A stretch of 64,000 nucleotides of DNA from Castanea sativa. Lineage: Eukaryota > Streptophyta > Magnoliopsida > Fagales > Fagaceae. A program made the translations under genes and the position numbers. Every line of letters begins with the position of its first letter. Positions within the stretch are counted from its first letter, which is position 1. Of this stretch, positions 1 through 10,700 are shown piece by piece. The notes under the pieces are model-generated. The model was not told the DNA's origin. It ran no database searches and worked only from the letters and a program-made list of their open reading frames with translations. The stretch is from NCBI RefSeq assembly GCF_040712315.1, contig NC_134017.1, positions 5,982,001 to 6,046,000 on the forward strand, read 5' to 3'.

Positions 1-228
1 CCTAGTGCCCATTCTTTTCAAATTTGGGTTGGGTACCGCTTTGGGTTGGAAAGAATAGGTGGACAACGAGTTTTCTAACAAGGGTTTTATGGTGGTGTTA
101 TAGTAGGCTAGTGTGCTAAAGGCTATTGTTTCATTGTGTTTCTTGTCCAACTACAAGGACTTATTCAACCTCCGTTATTTGGTCCGTTGATGGTGCACTA
201 TGACCTATACCTTCTTTCTTTCCTGCAG

Positions 229-3200
229 TGAGATCACCGTGAACTTGGAGGACGTGGCAAACCAACTGCTTTTACCCATTCTCGGTGATGTTGACCCCGG
301 TGCCTTGGAGCTTTATGTGGAGGAGCAGGCCACAGAGGCCGAGTTAAAGAAGGGGATGAGTGGCAACGCGAAGTTGTCACATTGGGTCGGATCTTTCTCC
401 AAGGCTTTCATTGCTACTCACCATGCTGCCTTCGTCGCACTCTGGCTCTGTAAGTTCATTTTTGGCTCTCATCCTCATTATGTTGTGAAGCCTTTATATT
501 TTTGTTTAGCCATCAAAATTTCTGCTGGGGTGAGTCTGTCATTGGCACCCATGTTTCTGGGTCATCTGTATGTTCAGTTAGACATCTTGTAGAGCGATGA
601 GAAGTAGGCGGGTTCCTGCCATATAGTTATTACTTCTGCCCATAGCACTATTTTGCAGCACTTGTTATGGGAGCGTTGTGCTAGGCACTTGGCAAAGTGT
701 AGTTTTGTTCGCTTTGCCAAGGAGAGATACTAGTCGTGTCCGAGGGTTATCACTAATTTTTGTGGTTAGTTTGCATCTGATTTTCTGTTGGCATTTTGTT
801 AGGTTGGGTTGAAGCCATTTGAACATCCCGTTGTTGAGTTTTTTGATAAGGGAGCCGGGTTTTGTTAGAGAGCATATAGGAGTTTGGGTACAAGTTTTAC
901 ATAAGCTGATTTTGTCATGGGTCCTTTTGTTGATATTGCTAGGACCACTACCCCATTAAATGGTTTTAATGAGAGGTGTATTACTTACTTGGCAGCCACC
1001 AATGCTGGGTGGTTGCCTTATTTGGCTGACGCGGGGATTCGGTTTGTACATTATTCTCCTGATAGGGTGAGAAGGCAGTTCGGGATGGATTAGGATATTC
1101 CTGATAACTTTTCTTCTATCATGGATTCTTCTACCTCCATTCGGCCATTCCTGCGGCACAGTGCCTTTGAGTTTCTGGGTAGGCGCTTCACTGCAGTTAC
1201 CGTCCCAGGCAGAGGGAGGGTATTTGTATTGCTGCCATGAACGGGTATTGGCAGGCCATGATGATTTCTTTCGAGCGAGAGTTGTTGGGTAGCCGTGGGT
1301 TCTCTCTCATTCCTCTTAATAGCCTTCATGCAGTTATTTCTACCAATCCTCGATTGCTTCTTCCTACCAAGTTTGTGGTGGCATATGCTAGGAAGCAGAG
1401 TCGGTCTGCTATATTTGAGTGGGATGCAGAGGAGAAGGGGTGGTTTTTGTATGCTGGTGACTTTCCCGTGGGTTGGGAGAAGAGGGTAAAGGTGACAAAC
1501 CTCCCTGTGTCCGCGAAGAAGGGTTTTACACCTCGGTCCACCAAGCCTAAGTCTACCAAAAAGGGTGATGACTCCTTTGAGACTTGTTCAGATATTGTGC
1601 CTTTTGAGGGCAGCCTTCCCCTATAGGTAACATAGTCTTGGAGAGTTCTCCTCCTCCTTCTGCTCGTACCCGTTCCAGTAAGTGCCTTATTGCAGGAAAG
1701 TCTAGGTCCACTGCTCCATGGCCGTCTTCTGATGCTTCTCCTTCTAGTAGGACTCGAGGCAGCAGGAGGAAGACATCTCCCCTTCCTACGTCTGCCACTA
1801 CCGAGAGGAGAGTAGGTTATCTCTAACTTTACTTCTTCTTTATTTTTTTTATAAGGCTTTTCTACGGCTAACCCCATATACTTGTTGACTTATTTCCTTC
1901 CTTTCGTCTTCTCTTCTTTGCAGTCTAAGCACAAGGAGGACACATTTGCCACCTTCCCGATTTGGCTTAATGAACTCGAGGTGGAGGTATGTCTTTCTCT
2001 CTTGCCTTTTGCTTGTGTTTCTATTGCCATGTGTTTTTTGATGGGGCCGATGTGTGGCTGAGGCCATGGCTTCTGCTACTTCTACTACTACATAGGGGAT
2101 TCCTGCCAAGAATCCTATCCCTTCCACTGAGCCTGTGCCTGTAGATGAGGTTTCCCAGACTAAAAGGGTTAGTGAGTCTGCTCATATTCCCACCGAGACT
2201 CCTACTCCCCAGAAGGGAGTTACTCCTCTACCTACCTCCGAATCTTAGATTGCCTCTCCTGCTACACCTCTTTTTATCTCAACGAGTGATCCCTTTGCGG
2301 CTTTGTCTCAAGCCGTGAAGGATAGCTCCTCTCTGGTGGTTACTCCTTTGTCCATCCCTAGGTTTGCCACTCGTGGGCTTAATGCAAACTTGTCTTTTGA
2401 TGAGGGATCTAAGGAGGTTCTTGAGAATTCTGATGATGAGCCTACCATGAAGAAGAGGATCTTTGATTCAGACGAGGAGGAGGGTGATGAGCATGAGGTC
2501 GAGGCTATGGGTACGTATTCCCTTGCACTTGTTAGGATTTTTTTTTTCCTTCACCCTTTATTATTGCCATCTTCCTCCTTTTTTTTTTTTTTTCATATTT
2601 ATCTTTATGACTTCCTGATGCAATCTCCATTTATTTCTGCGTATTCATTCTTTTGATTCACAGAGATTCCCGAGGAGTCTAAGATTGCAGCAGACATAGC
2701 GATGCCTACAGCCCCTTCTCCTGCCACACCTATAGCGCCTGTTTCTGCCATATCTACAGCGCCAGTTTTAGCACCTATTTTTGCCACTCCTATAGCACCA
2801 GTTTCTGCTATACCTATAATGCTAGTTTCTGCCATACCTTCAACACCTGTTTCTGCTACACCTACAGCTCCCATTTCTATGGGTCTTGGTATGTTTTCTT
2901 TCTTCCTTCATCTTCCTTATCTTCATTGTAAATTCATTTTATTCACTTCATGGATTCCTTATACTGCAATTCATATCTTCTTTCAGGTTCGATTCTTACG
3001 GTCCATTCTCAGTTTGAGGTAGGCAACTGTTCTGCCATGGTTCTAGATCCTGTGAGTGAGGCTACGACCTTCTTCACTCACTTTGATCAGCCCAAGGTTA
3101 ATGACCTTGATCCTACAGAGTTCTGGGATGCTAGGTCTCCTTATGTTGACTTCCATGGCTTCAGGGCTCCTAGGGAGTGTGCTTCTCATTTGGAGGCAGT

Positions 3201-3595
3201 CTATAGGAGTTGTGGGGACTTCATGCAGGGATTTCTTCTTGGCTATTCCACAAGAGAGCATTTCTTGAAGTTGTTGGGGGAGTATGATGAATGATTTTGA
3301 GCACAATTTCATCGATATTTTTTCCGCTGAGAGGATCTTGTAGTGGAGGGCTGTGGTACAAGAGTTGATCAGTGCGGGCTTTGTTGTAGAGTTTATATTG
3401 GACCATCTGTGTGAGATTGCCCGAGCCTTCTTTATGAAGAAGGTTCAACCTACTATAGATGCTATTGATATATGCATTGAGGCTTTGAGGAAGGAGGTGG
3501 CGGACTTGGAGGGACGTCGTTAGCGCCTTCTTTCTAGTGTTGCTGTATCCAGTCGCTTCGGAGATCAAACTCTTGTTTCTGGACTTCGTTGATAC
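229..3595 (+). pseudogene. Antisense ORF with plant mobile domain (PMD), decayed
   Basis: Coding-like exons lie on the strand opposite to the neighbouring pol. The PMD-type signature is at about 1051-1100, reading YSPDRVRRQFGMD, a TAG at 1091, then DIP. The region 229-1625 is the PMD body (frame 2, shifting to frame 1 near 1190-1205). Later exons are Ser/Thr/Pro-rich and acidic, and the end at 3450-3530 is a coiled-coil-like stretch (EALRKEVADLEGRR). Plausible introns: acceptor AG 227-228, acceptor 1921-1923, donor 1987, donor 2511 with acceptor 2661-2663, and donor 2889 with acceptor 2984-2986. In-frame stops in the PMD body are at 590, 605, 731, 767, 800, 866, 902 and 1091; seven are TAG and one TAA. 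PMD proteins are plant-specific, and relatives occur inside gypsy and Mutator-like elements. The molecular role is not established. Confidence 0.75.
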
Positions 3596-3969
3596 TATGT
3601 AGTTTTCCCCTTTATTTCCTTTCCCTTATTTCCCTATCTAGTATAATTTATATTTTCTACAGTATTTATTTGGCAAGTCTTACATGATTGCTATAGTTGG
3701 GGTTTGTAAACTATGATACTACATTTACTACTGCTTTTGCTATCACTATGATTATGATTCAATATGCTTTCTAATACTTCATAATTTTTTTCAATACATT
3801 CTAAATAAAAACATGTTACAATATTGCCTTGTGACATGGTCACTTGGAGGAAAAGAAAGAAAACATGGAGCTAATTAAACAAAAGGGATAACTACATGAT
3901 CTTTTTTTTAAAGCATAGTATCATTTTAGCCACTTTCCATTGATGGGGTCTATCAGATCTTTGCCATCC

Positions 3970-4992
3970 ATCGGGGCTAAATGATAATACCCACTTGCAT
4001 GTGCCTCTTTTATCATAAGGGGTCCCTCCTATTTTGGTGAGAACTTAGATGGTCCTGCTAGACCTCACCTGACGTGATCCGTTGCCTTTAGTACAAGTTT
4101 TCCTTCTGCAAAAACTCTTTCTTTAGTCATCCTACCATAAACTTTAGCCATTTTTTATCTGTATTTGTGGCTGCATTCTTGAGCCTCTTCCCTTTTCTTG
4201 TCCAGCCCTTCTAGGTCTTCACACCTTTCTGCTGCAAAAACTTCCTTCTCCTTTTCTTTCATCCGCATTTGCATGACTCTTAAAGAGGGAGTCATTACTT
4301 TTGCGGGGCTCATCACCTCTATTCCGTAGACCAAAGAGAAGGGTGAAAACCTTGTGGCTAACTTTGGTGAGTTTTGGTAAGCCCAAAGGGCGTTTGGTAG
4401 GTACGTTGCCCATCCTCTAGTGTATTCCTAAGGGTAATAGGGTGATGACTGGTGGTGTTTGACCTGGTAGAATTCTAGCATCTTTCTCACCTCATTATTG
4501 ACAAAGGGCATGCCGTTGTCATTGATGATCCTGTAGGGGTACTCCAAACCTAACAATTATGTTTTCCTTGATAAAATTTTCCATTGCCCCTCTTGTGGCC
4601 TTACGGAGTGGCACTGCTTTGGCCCACTTGGTAAAATACTCCGTAGCCACTAGGATCCATATGTACCAACATGATGGTGGATTAACTGGTCCCACCAAAT
4701 TAAGCCCCTAAGTGTGGAAGGGCCATGGGGTGACCACACTGTGTAAGTTTTGTGGGTGAGTGTAGATTAGGTTGGCTTGTACTTGGCAACTGTGGCATTT
4801 CTTCACAAATTCTGCGTGTACTTCCTTTATCATCTCACTTGCTTCCTTAGGAACCAAACATCGCAATGGGTCTCCATTATACCCTTTCATGAAAAGGGCT
4901 TCGTCATGCAAAAAGTAACGTGTTGCCAATCTCTTAAGCTTGTATCTCTCACCATGCTTCTGTGGCAAGATATCTTTTGTCAGGTACTGCAC
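3970..4992 (-). pseudogene. Tat gypsy integrase, inactive
   Basis: The zinc-binding part lies at 4992-4708 (the stretch around CHSCQVQANLIYTHP) and the core continues toward about 4300. At 4690-4730 the frame reads WPFHT, a TAG where Trp is expected, then GLNLVGP. Asn therefore stands where the first catalytic Asp belongs. The second Asp survives in a NDNGMPF stretch near 4510-4530. The third catalytic region is deleted or rearranged after SSPYYP (about 4440). The enzyme would insert cDNA into the genome; this copy cannot. Confidence 0.7.
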
Positions 4993-5547
4993 AAATGGGT
5001 TCCTCTAGTCTTTGATGATGAAGACAACATAGCTTTTCTCTCTGTCTATCGTAAGCTGACAGGCCTCGCATTGGGTTTAGACTTGGTTCGCGTCTTTACC
5101 CATACTTGGCCAATAGAAACCTACCCTTTGGAGCCTGTGGTACATGTTGACTTCTAGTCAGAACCCGCAGGTTCTGTCATGTACTTTTTTCAACTTTCTT
5201 TGGGCCTTCTTTTTCCCTACACATCTTGACAGGACCTCTCCTAATATCCTGCGATACAATTTTCCTTTTACCAAGGCATAGTCTTTCAACGCCTTCAATT
5301 CTGCCATGTCTCCTTCTTTCATCAAAGCTTCTTTTAAGGAAATCTTCCAATCTTCTTCACATTTTTCTTCTTGGAACCTCTCCTTTAGTACTTCAATAAT
5401 GGATTCCTTCCATTTGCTGACTTTTATCTTGGTGCTTCTTTCTTTAAAGATTATTTATGACCCTAACGTGGCCAGCGCATCTTCATACCGATTTTCGTTC
5501 CTTAGAGCATGCTTTATCTCAAATGTTGAAAACTTTTCCTCCATCTT

Positions 5548-5796
5548 CTAGGCCATCGTTCTGTACGGGGCTAAGTTGGGTTCCTTCAAAGAGAAGCTCC
5601 CTTTGGTCACTTTCAAATGCTGGACCCCCATTTCGAGGGTCGTTGCTAGCCCTGTGAGATAAGCCTCATATTTTGCGGTATTGTTTGAGCAGGGGAATTC
5701 CAATTTGAATGAAAGCGCCACATCCTCATCTTCCTTATGATACAGTACTATTCCCACACCTCTTGAGTGGGCAGTTGTGGATCCATCAAATTTCAT
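5548..5796 (-). pseudogene. Second (archaeal-type) RNase H of Tat element
   Basis: The 82-residue open stretch begins MKFDGSTTAHSRGVGIVLY and includes NNTAKYEAYLTGL. It is an RNase H-fold domain placed between the pol RNase H and the integrase, the position of the additional RNase H known from Tat-lineage elements. The FDGS aspartate is present. The second acidic position, in the usual N-N-E-A-E-Y-E-A context, reads NNTAKYEA, so a catalytic glutamate appears lost. Confidence 0.7.
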
Positions 5797-5991
5797 TACC
5801 CTTTACTCTTTGACTTCTGCCATGGCTACCTCCCTTGGAACCTCATCGTCCAGTGGGAATTCCTCTTCTCTTAGGAATTGTGCTAACAAGTCCACTATAG
5901 CTTGGCTCTTTACTGCTTTGGGAGTTCTCGCCTTCAGATCATACTGGGACAACTGCAGTAGCCACTGGGATATCCTGCGAAAGAGAATTGG

Positions 5992-6285
5992 CTATCGCAA
6001 CAAAGCTTTGATTGTGTGAAACTTAGTCATTTGCCATACCTCGTAGGCCAGGAAGTAATGGTGTAATCTCTGTGAAGCATATACTATCGCTAGACATGCT
6101 CTCTCTGCTCTTGGGTAGCGAGTCTTCGAGTCTTTTAAGGCACGACTAATGTAATAAATCGGTTTCTCCACGCCACTTCCATCTTCTTGGGCAATCAATG
6201 CGCCTATGGCATATGAGTTGGTGGCTAAGTAAAGTAATAGTGGCTTTTTGCTGATTGAGGCTTGCACTGTAGGAAGCTTTGTCAT
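5992..6285 (-). pseudogene. Gypsy pol RNase H domain
   Basis: A 97-residue frame contains YAIGALIAQEDG, KPIYYISRALKDSKTRYPRAE and a LAIVYASQRLHHYF stretch, the usual order of the RNase H region following gypsy reverse transcriptase. It would degrade RNA in the RNA/DNA hybrid. It is separated from the RT frame by a stop near 6290-6310 and belongs to the same decayed polyprotein. Confidence 0.75.
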
Positions 6286-6311
6286 AATCTGCTATAACCT
6301 CTTAAAGGCTG

Positions 6312-7231
6312 TCAGCTTTGCTTCTCCCCACTCAAAGCTTTACCTTTCTTGAGTAATCTGGCGATGGCCGAAGTGATTGATGCTAAGCCAGGGATAAATC
6401 TCCGAATGTATGAGATTTTCCCTAAGAAACTCTTCAACTCTTTCATTGTGCAAGGTGGCTTCATGGTTGTTATGGTCGTGGTCTTGGTTGGGTCTACATC
6501 TATTCCTTTGCTATGAACCAAGAAGCTCAAGAATTTCCCAGAAGATACTCCGAATGCACACTTAAGGGGGTTCATTCTCAACTTGAAAGCCCTACACCTT
6601 TCACATACCTTCTTTAATATTTGGCCATGATCATTTTGCCTTTTTGACTTCACAACTATGTCATCCACATAGTCTTTTAACTCTCGGTGCATCATGTGGT
6701 GGAATATGGCTGTCATGGTATGTTGGTAAGTTGTACCTGCGTTTTTCAACATAAAAGGAATCATAGTATAGTAAAAGTTGCCTATGGGTGTTTTGAAAGC
6801 AGTTTTCTCTGTATCCTTTGGCGCCATTTTGATCTGATTATGTTGAATCCGTCCATAAATGAAAACATGGCATTCTCTGCTACAGAGTCTATCAACAAGT
6901 CCATGTTTGGTAGCGGGAATTCATCTTTTGGGCAAGCTTTGTTGAGATTTTTGAAATCCACACAACACCTTATCTGCCCATTCTTCTTCTTTACTGGCAT
7001 GATATTGGGCAACCAACGTGGATGCTAGATGGGCTTAATGAAACCTGCAGCTAGCATCTTCTGCACCTCCTTTACTATTTTCTCCTCTATTTCAGTGTGG
7101 AATACCCTAGCAGGCTGAGCCAGTGGCTTGGCCTTAGGATCTACATTCAACGTATGCACCACCAGCCTGGGATCCAATTCGAGCATTTCGCTATAATCCC
7201 ACACAAAAACATCCTTAAACTCTTTCAACAA
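6312..7231 (-). pseudogene. Gypsy reverse transcriptase, three broken frames
   Basis: The RT N-terminal region is at 7231-7025 and ends AAGFIKPI at a TAG in the codon where Gln is expected. The next frame at 7012-6782 contains VKKKNGQIRCCVDFKNLNKACPKDEFPLPN (quoted in part: CVDFKNLNKACPKDE), the conserved finger and palm region. A short deletion near 6845-6850 after MDGF shifts the frame into 6827-6312, which carries KDYVDDIVVKSK, the YVDD active site, at about 6650-6670. The catalytic motif survives although the polyprotein cannot be translated through. Confidence 0.85.
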
Positions 7232-7308
7232 CTATATCAATTTTGACTTTTCTTCCTCTGATAGTCTTAAACTAATTGAGATGGGTCTTGATTCTTATGG
7301 ATTAGATC

Positions 7309-7779
7309 CTAAGTCAATTTCTTCCAATCTTTCTTTTGCTGTAACTTGTACATTCTTTTCTGATGTAACTTCCTCCTCTTTCTTTGGATCACTTTCTTCC
7401 TTCGAACCCTCTTGAGCCACGCAGCACACCAAATTTTCATGTTGCAGTTCTTGCCTGGGCCTCGTGCACTTTCATAATTTGTAGACGATTTCGCCATCAG
7501 GGGCTCGAACCTTGACATATTGCAGTGTGTCATCTTACTCCAAAGTGGGTGTTTCTTTCCTTTTCTTCTTTTGCAACAACAGTTTCCTCAGATCGAGCTT
7601 TGGGTCATCTTGGATGTCTTCCTAGGCACAAAGGTGCCCTGTGGCTTTGATATTAAGCTCTCCCTAGCTGGTGCCCATTTTTCGTAGAACATAGTTTCCA
7701 CTAGATGAGCTTCTGCTTGTTCGAAGGGCGATGGGTTTGTTGCTATTCGTATCATTCTTCCATCCAACCTTCCTTTCAC
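7309..7779 (-). pseudogene. Protease-RT linker of gypsy element
   Basis: Two short frames (7779-7588 and 7533-7309) lie between protease and RT on the same strand. The first contains FEQAEAHLVETMFYEKWAP; the second is lysine-rich. They sit where Tat-type polyproteins have a poorly conserved spacer. I assign no catalytic role, and the sequence is likely out of frame in places. Confidence 0.5.
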
Positions 7780-7821
7780 GCACTGATGATAAGTGGATGG
7801 GACCAGTTAGTGCTTATGCAT

Positions 7822-8325
7822 CTATGGTCTCCCTAATAACACATGGTATGAGATCTCTATTTTCACCACATGGAAGCAGGCCAAAGAGGCTATTGGTCCC
7901 ACTTTCAACCACAGTTGAATATGGCCTGCGATGTATTCACCTCTTCCCCCAAATCCTATTACTTCCATCAGACATCCCTGAATCTTTCTTTCTGAAATTC
8001 CTACTGCTTGTAAGGTGCTTAGTGGGATGAGATTCACAAAAGCACTCGTATCTATCAAAGCTCTCTTGATGGGGATTTGATTAATGGATGCTGCTAAGTA
8101 AAGCGGCCTCTTATGATCTGAGTACCCTATCTCCATATCTTCATCACTGAAAGTGATGTCACTTGCCTCTTGCAAGAGGGCTCTTTCATCTGTGACTTTT
8201 TCTGCTAAGTATTCTATTCCTGCCCCAGAAGCAATGCTCACCAAGGCCTCCATGACCATCCTTCGCTCATTCTTTATGAGCCCCAATTGATTAAACAAGT
8301 TCTTGAATTTAGAACTTTTCTGCAA
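7822..8325 (-). pseudogene. Gypsy aspartic protease with altered active site
   Basis: A 167-residue frame contains ALIDTSAFVNLIPLSTLQAVGI around 8040-8060 (quoted in part: LIDTSAFVNLIPL). Retroelement aspartic proteases need D-T/S-G at this place; here the third residue is Ser, so the motif is Asp-Thr-Ser. A Gly-rich stretch (IGFGGRGEYIAGHIQLWLKV) follows, as in the family. The protease would process the gag-pol polyprotein. The Gly-to-Ser change is another G-to-A type substitution and probably abolishes activity. Confidence 0.75.
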
Positions 8326-8484
8326 GGTGGTAATTGTTGCGGTAGGAAGGGCTGGACTTTCTTCTTCATCTTCCCCTGGATTTGCACAAATGACAACTGC
8401 TGCTACACCATTCCCTTTGTGGTTTGGGAGTGTGTTTTTTTGAACTTCTGGCTGGGATAGCTCTATAGTCCCTTCCTTGATTCT

Positions 8485-8703
8485 TCAATGCACCAGTCTG
8501 TGGTGCGCCCAACATTCTACGGTAGGATGTTGCACATAATTGTGTAAGCGGCAGAAGCGTGGGTCCCTCCGCTCTTCTTCTGTGGACTCTCTGGAAACTT
8601 GATTAGGCTTAAAGACTCCGTCTGCTATCCATTTATCTAGGAGCACGTCTAGCTCCTTTGGGGTACATGGCAGTGGCGGAAGGGTATTGGGGCCGGGGAC
8701 CAA
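8485..8703 (-). pseudogene. Gag C-terminal fragment of gypsy element
   Basis: A 72-residue frame includes LDKWIADGVFKPNQ and ends in a Cys/His-rich stretch (CRLHNYVQHPTVECWAHH) resembling the degenerate nucleic-acid-binding end of Tat-type gag. It stops abruptly at 8703, where similarity to the element ends. That point marks a truncation or insertion boundary. Confidence 0.55.
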
Positions 8704-9616
8704 AGGTTATTAATGAGTACAAAATGAGAAGTTTACAATATGTTAACCATTAAAACTTGATCATGCAATATCTTTCAATTCAACCGTTCGATAGAGGAAT
8801 CGAATGTATCGTTGTGATTGTTGAAACCTCAAGATTTTTCTTATGAAATTTGATTAATGAGTTAGTGGCTAAATTACAACCATACTTTTGGATATGTGAA
8901 ATTACCATCTTATCATCCTGGACTATTAAATTGTTCATTCAAAATAGGGTGTCTATAGATACATACATATTTGTTTCCCATGCCAGCTATCTAGGCTTTA
9001 CAGATAAAGATGCCTATATCAAATAGTAAATAAGATAATCTTTCTTTGACTAAAAAAAAAAAAAAAACATAGTTTAGAAGGGGTCGACCAGTATAGCTTC
9101 CTTTCCTGAGTGTAACTATAGTAACTCTTAATTGCTCTTGAGGTAAGACCTCATTTTGATGAAGTATAAGAAGTACCAACACGGCAACACATCTTTAGTG
9201 AGGAAGGGCTTACTCGGTTCCAAGACACTCCATATAGTAAAGTCTTGTTAGCCCAATACCCTCACTACTAGGCCACCAACTACGTTATAATTTTTTTTTT
9301 ACTCAAATACAAGCGAGTCTTCATTTTTATTGAAGTATTAAGGCTTTAAAGGATCGATGGAAATTTTTATTATAAAAATAAAAGCCACCATCCTGGTATC
9401 ACTGTCACGGATAAACAACAACTATGATAGTGTAATAATGATGTCACGTTTGAACAAAGGCCCGCTTTATGCGGAATTCTAAGACTTTGGTGGCCACATC
9501 CACATGAGCATTCGCACCTCTTTCAGAAAATATAAAACATTCAAATCCGGAAATACAACAATTTTTTTTAAAAACTTTATTAATGTAGGAATTTTGGATA
9601 TCAAAAGTCAAAACCT
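8704..9616. other. Unassigned intergenic sequence
   Basis: No coding frame that I can support lies here. It holds a poly-A run near 9052-9067, a poly-T run near 9290-9300 and ordinary AT-rich sequence. It may include the missing 5' part of the gypsy element, but I found no terminal repeat. Confidence 0.5.
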
Positions 9617-9768
<152 letters not shown>

Positions 9769-9834
9769 AGGCGTTGAAGGGTGATCCCCATTTTGGAGGA
9801 GAGTACAGTAGGTAGGAGTTTACAGATCAGGTGT

Positions 9835-10330
9835 CTATCTCATTGTTGTATACTTTTCTTTTAAAAGATCACTTTGAAATTTTGAAATGCATAGTACTAT
9901 AGATAGTATTTCTTTCTTAATAGTACTATAATTAATCTGAGTAGGAGTCCATATTCCCGAATGGAAACAGACTATCTGTTCAGGAGAATTTGGACTAACA
10001 CACTGGAGGAGGATGCCACCATAACCTATGTTTGAGGCATCGGTTTGGACAATCTTGAAGGAATTGACTGAGGGAATTCCTAAACAAGGAAGAGTTTTGA
10101 CATACTGCTTGATATGTTGGACCACTGTGGTATGGGCTGGAGTCCAGGGGGATGGATTGGTTCGAAGTCTATCAAAGAGGAGTTTGCATTGCTGTCTGAG
10201 ATTTTGATAGAAATCTGAGATGTAGTTGAGAGAACCTAGAAATCTCTGAAGCTGGGTTTTATCTAGGATTTCATTTGGAAACTTATCCGCAAACTGACTA
10301 GCTCTATCTATTGGTTTGATAACACCATGG
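9835..10330 (-). pseudogene. Caulimovirid RT C-terminus and RNase H fragment
   Basis: The minus-strand reading frame shows no stop from about 10310 down to 9835. It covers the end of the reverse transcriptase thumb and the start of RNase H, with a TDASNIGYGG motif carrying the first catalytic Asp and a YSTIKKEILS motif carrying the catalytic Glu. These motifs are typical of caulimovirid rather than gypsy pol. It lacks the RT active site upstream and the rest of RNase H downstream. Confidence 0.75.
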
Positions 10331-10339
10331 TGGATGTCA

Positions 10340-10700
10340 AAGAATGAAAAGGCTTGAAAACCGTGCTAGCAAACTCCATCGACCAATTTCCAAAGCGTAT
10401 AAAAAAGCCAAGAAGCTTAAGAAGAACATTCCACAGAAACCAGGAAAATGTTTCAAGTGTGGCAAGCGTGACCATCTCAAGAAACATTGTGAAACCAAAC
10501 CATCTCAAGTTGATAACCCAGTGGTCAAGTCCCAGGAGACTAGCCAAACCTTCCAACCTCTAATGCAGGAAACCAGTAAACCTGAACTAAGAAACCAGCC
10601 ATCCTTTCAGTTTTTTACTTTGATTTAGAATTCATTGAAAGGAGTCAAAACAGCATCCCTGATTTCCTAACCCGTGAATTTTTGCAGAGTCATAGCCAAG
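10340..10700 (+). pseudogene. Caulimovirid coat-protein zinc knuckle joined to pol C-terminus
   Basis: The frame at 10344-10628 is Lys-rich and contains one CX2CX4HX4C zinc knuckle (about 10449-10490), as at the nucleic-acid-binding end of caulimovirid coat proteins. Within the next 60 bases the sequence becomes the extreme C-terminus of pol (IPDFLTREFLQ at about 10655-10690). Protease, RT and most of RNase H are therefore deleted between them. The missing RT/RNase H part lies in inverted orientation immediately to the left. Confidence 0.65.

Larger units (their letters stand above)
1..8703 (-). mobile_element. Ty3/gypsy element, Tat lineage, truncated, with antisense ORF
   Basis: Read on the minus strand, fragments run in the order gag end (8703-8485), protease (8325-7822), linker (7779-7309), reverse transcriptase (7231-6312), RNase H (6285-5992), a second RNase H (5796-5548) and integrase (4992 to about 3970). 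Integrase after RNase H is the gypsy order, and the extra RNase H is a known mark of Tat elements. Beyond the integrase, 1-3600 holds an ORF in the opposite direction (separate entry). The left end runs off the window and gag is cut at 8703, so neither LTR is seen. Frames are broken by stops and indels throughout. The 3600-3970 spacer is AT-rich with no visible gene. Confidence 0.85.

Noticed and set aside
1326..1877. 183-residue minus-strand ORF opposite the PMD ORF
   Set aside because: Arg/Ser-rich antisense shadow of the PMD frame with no recognisable domain.
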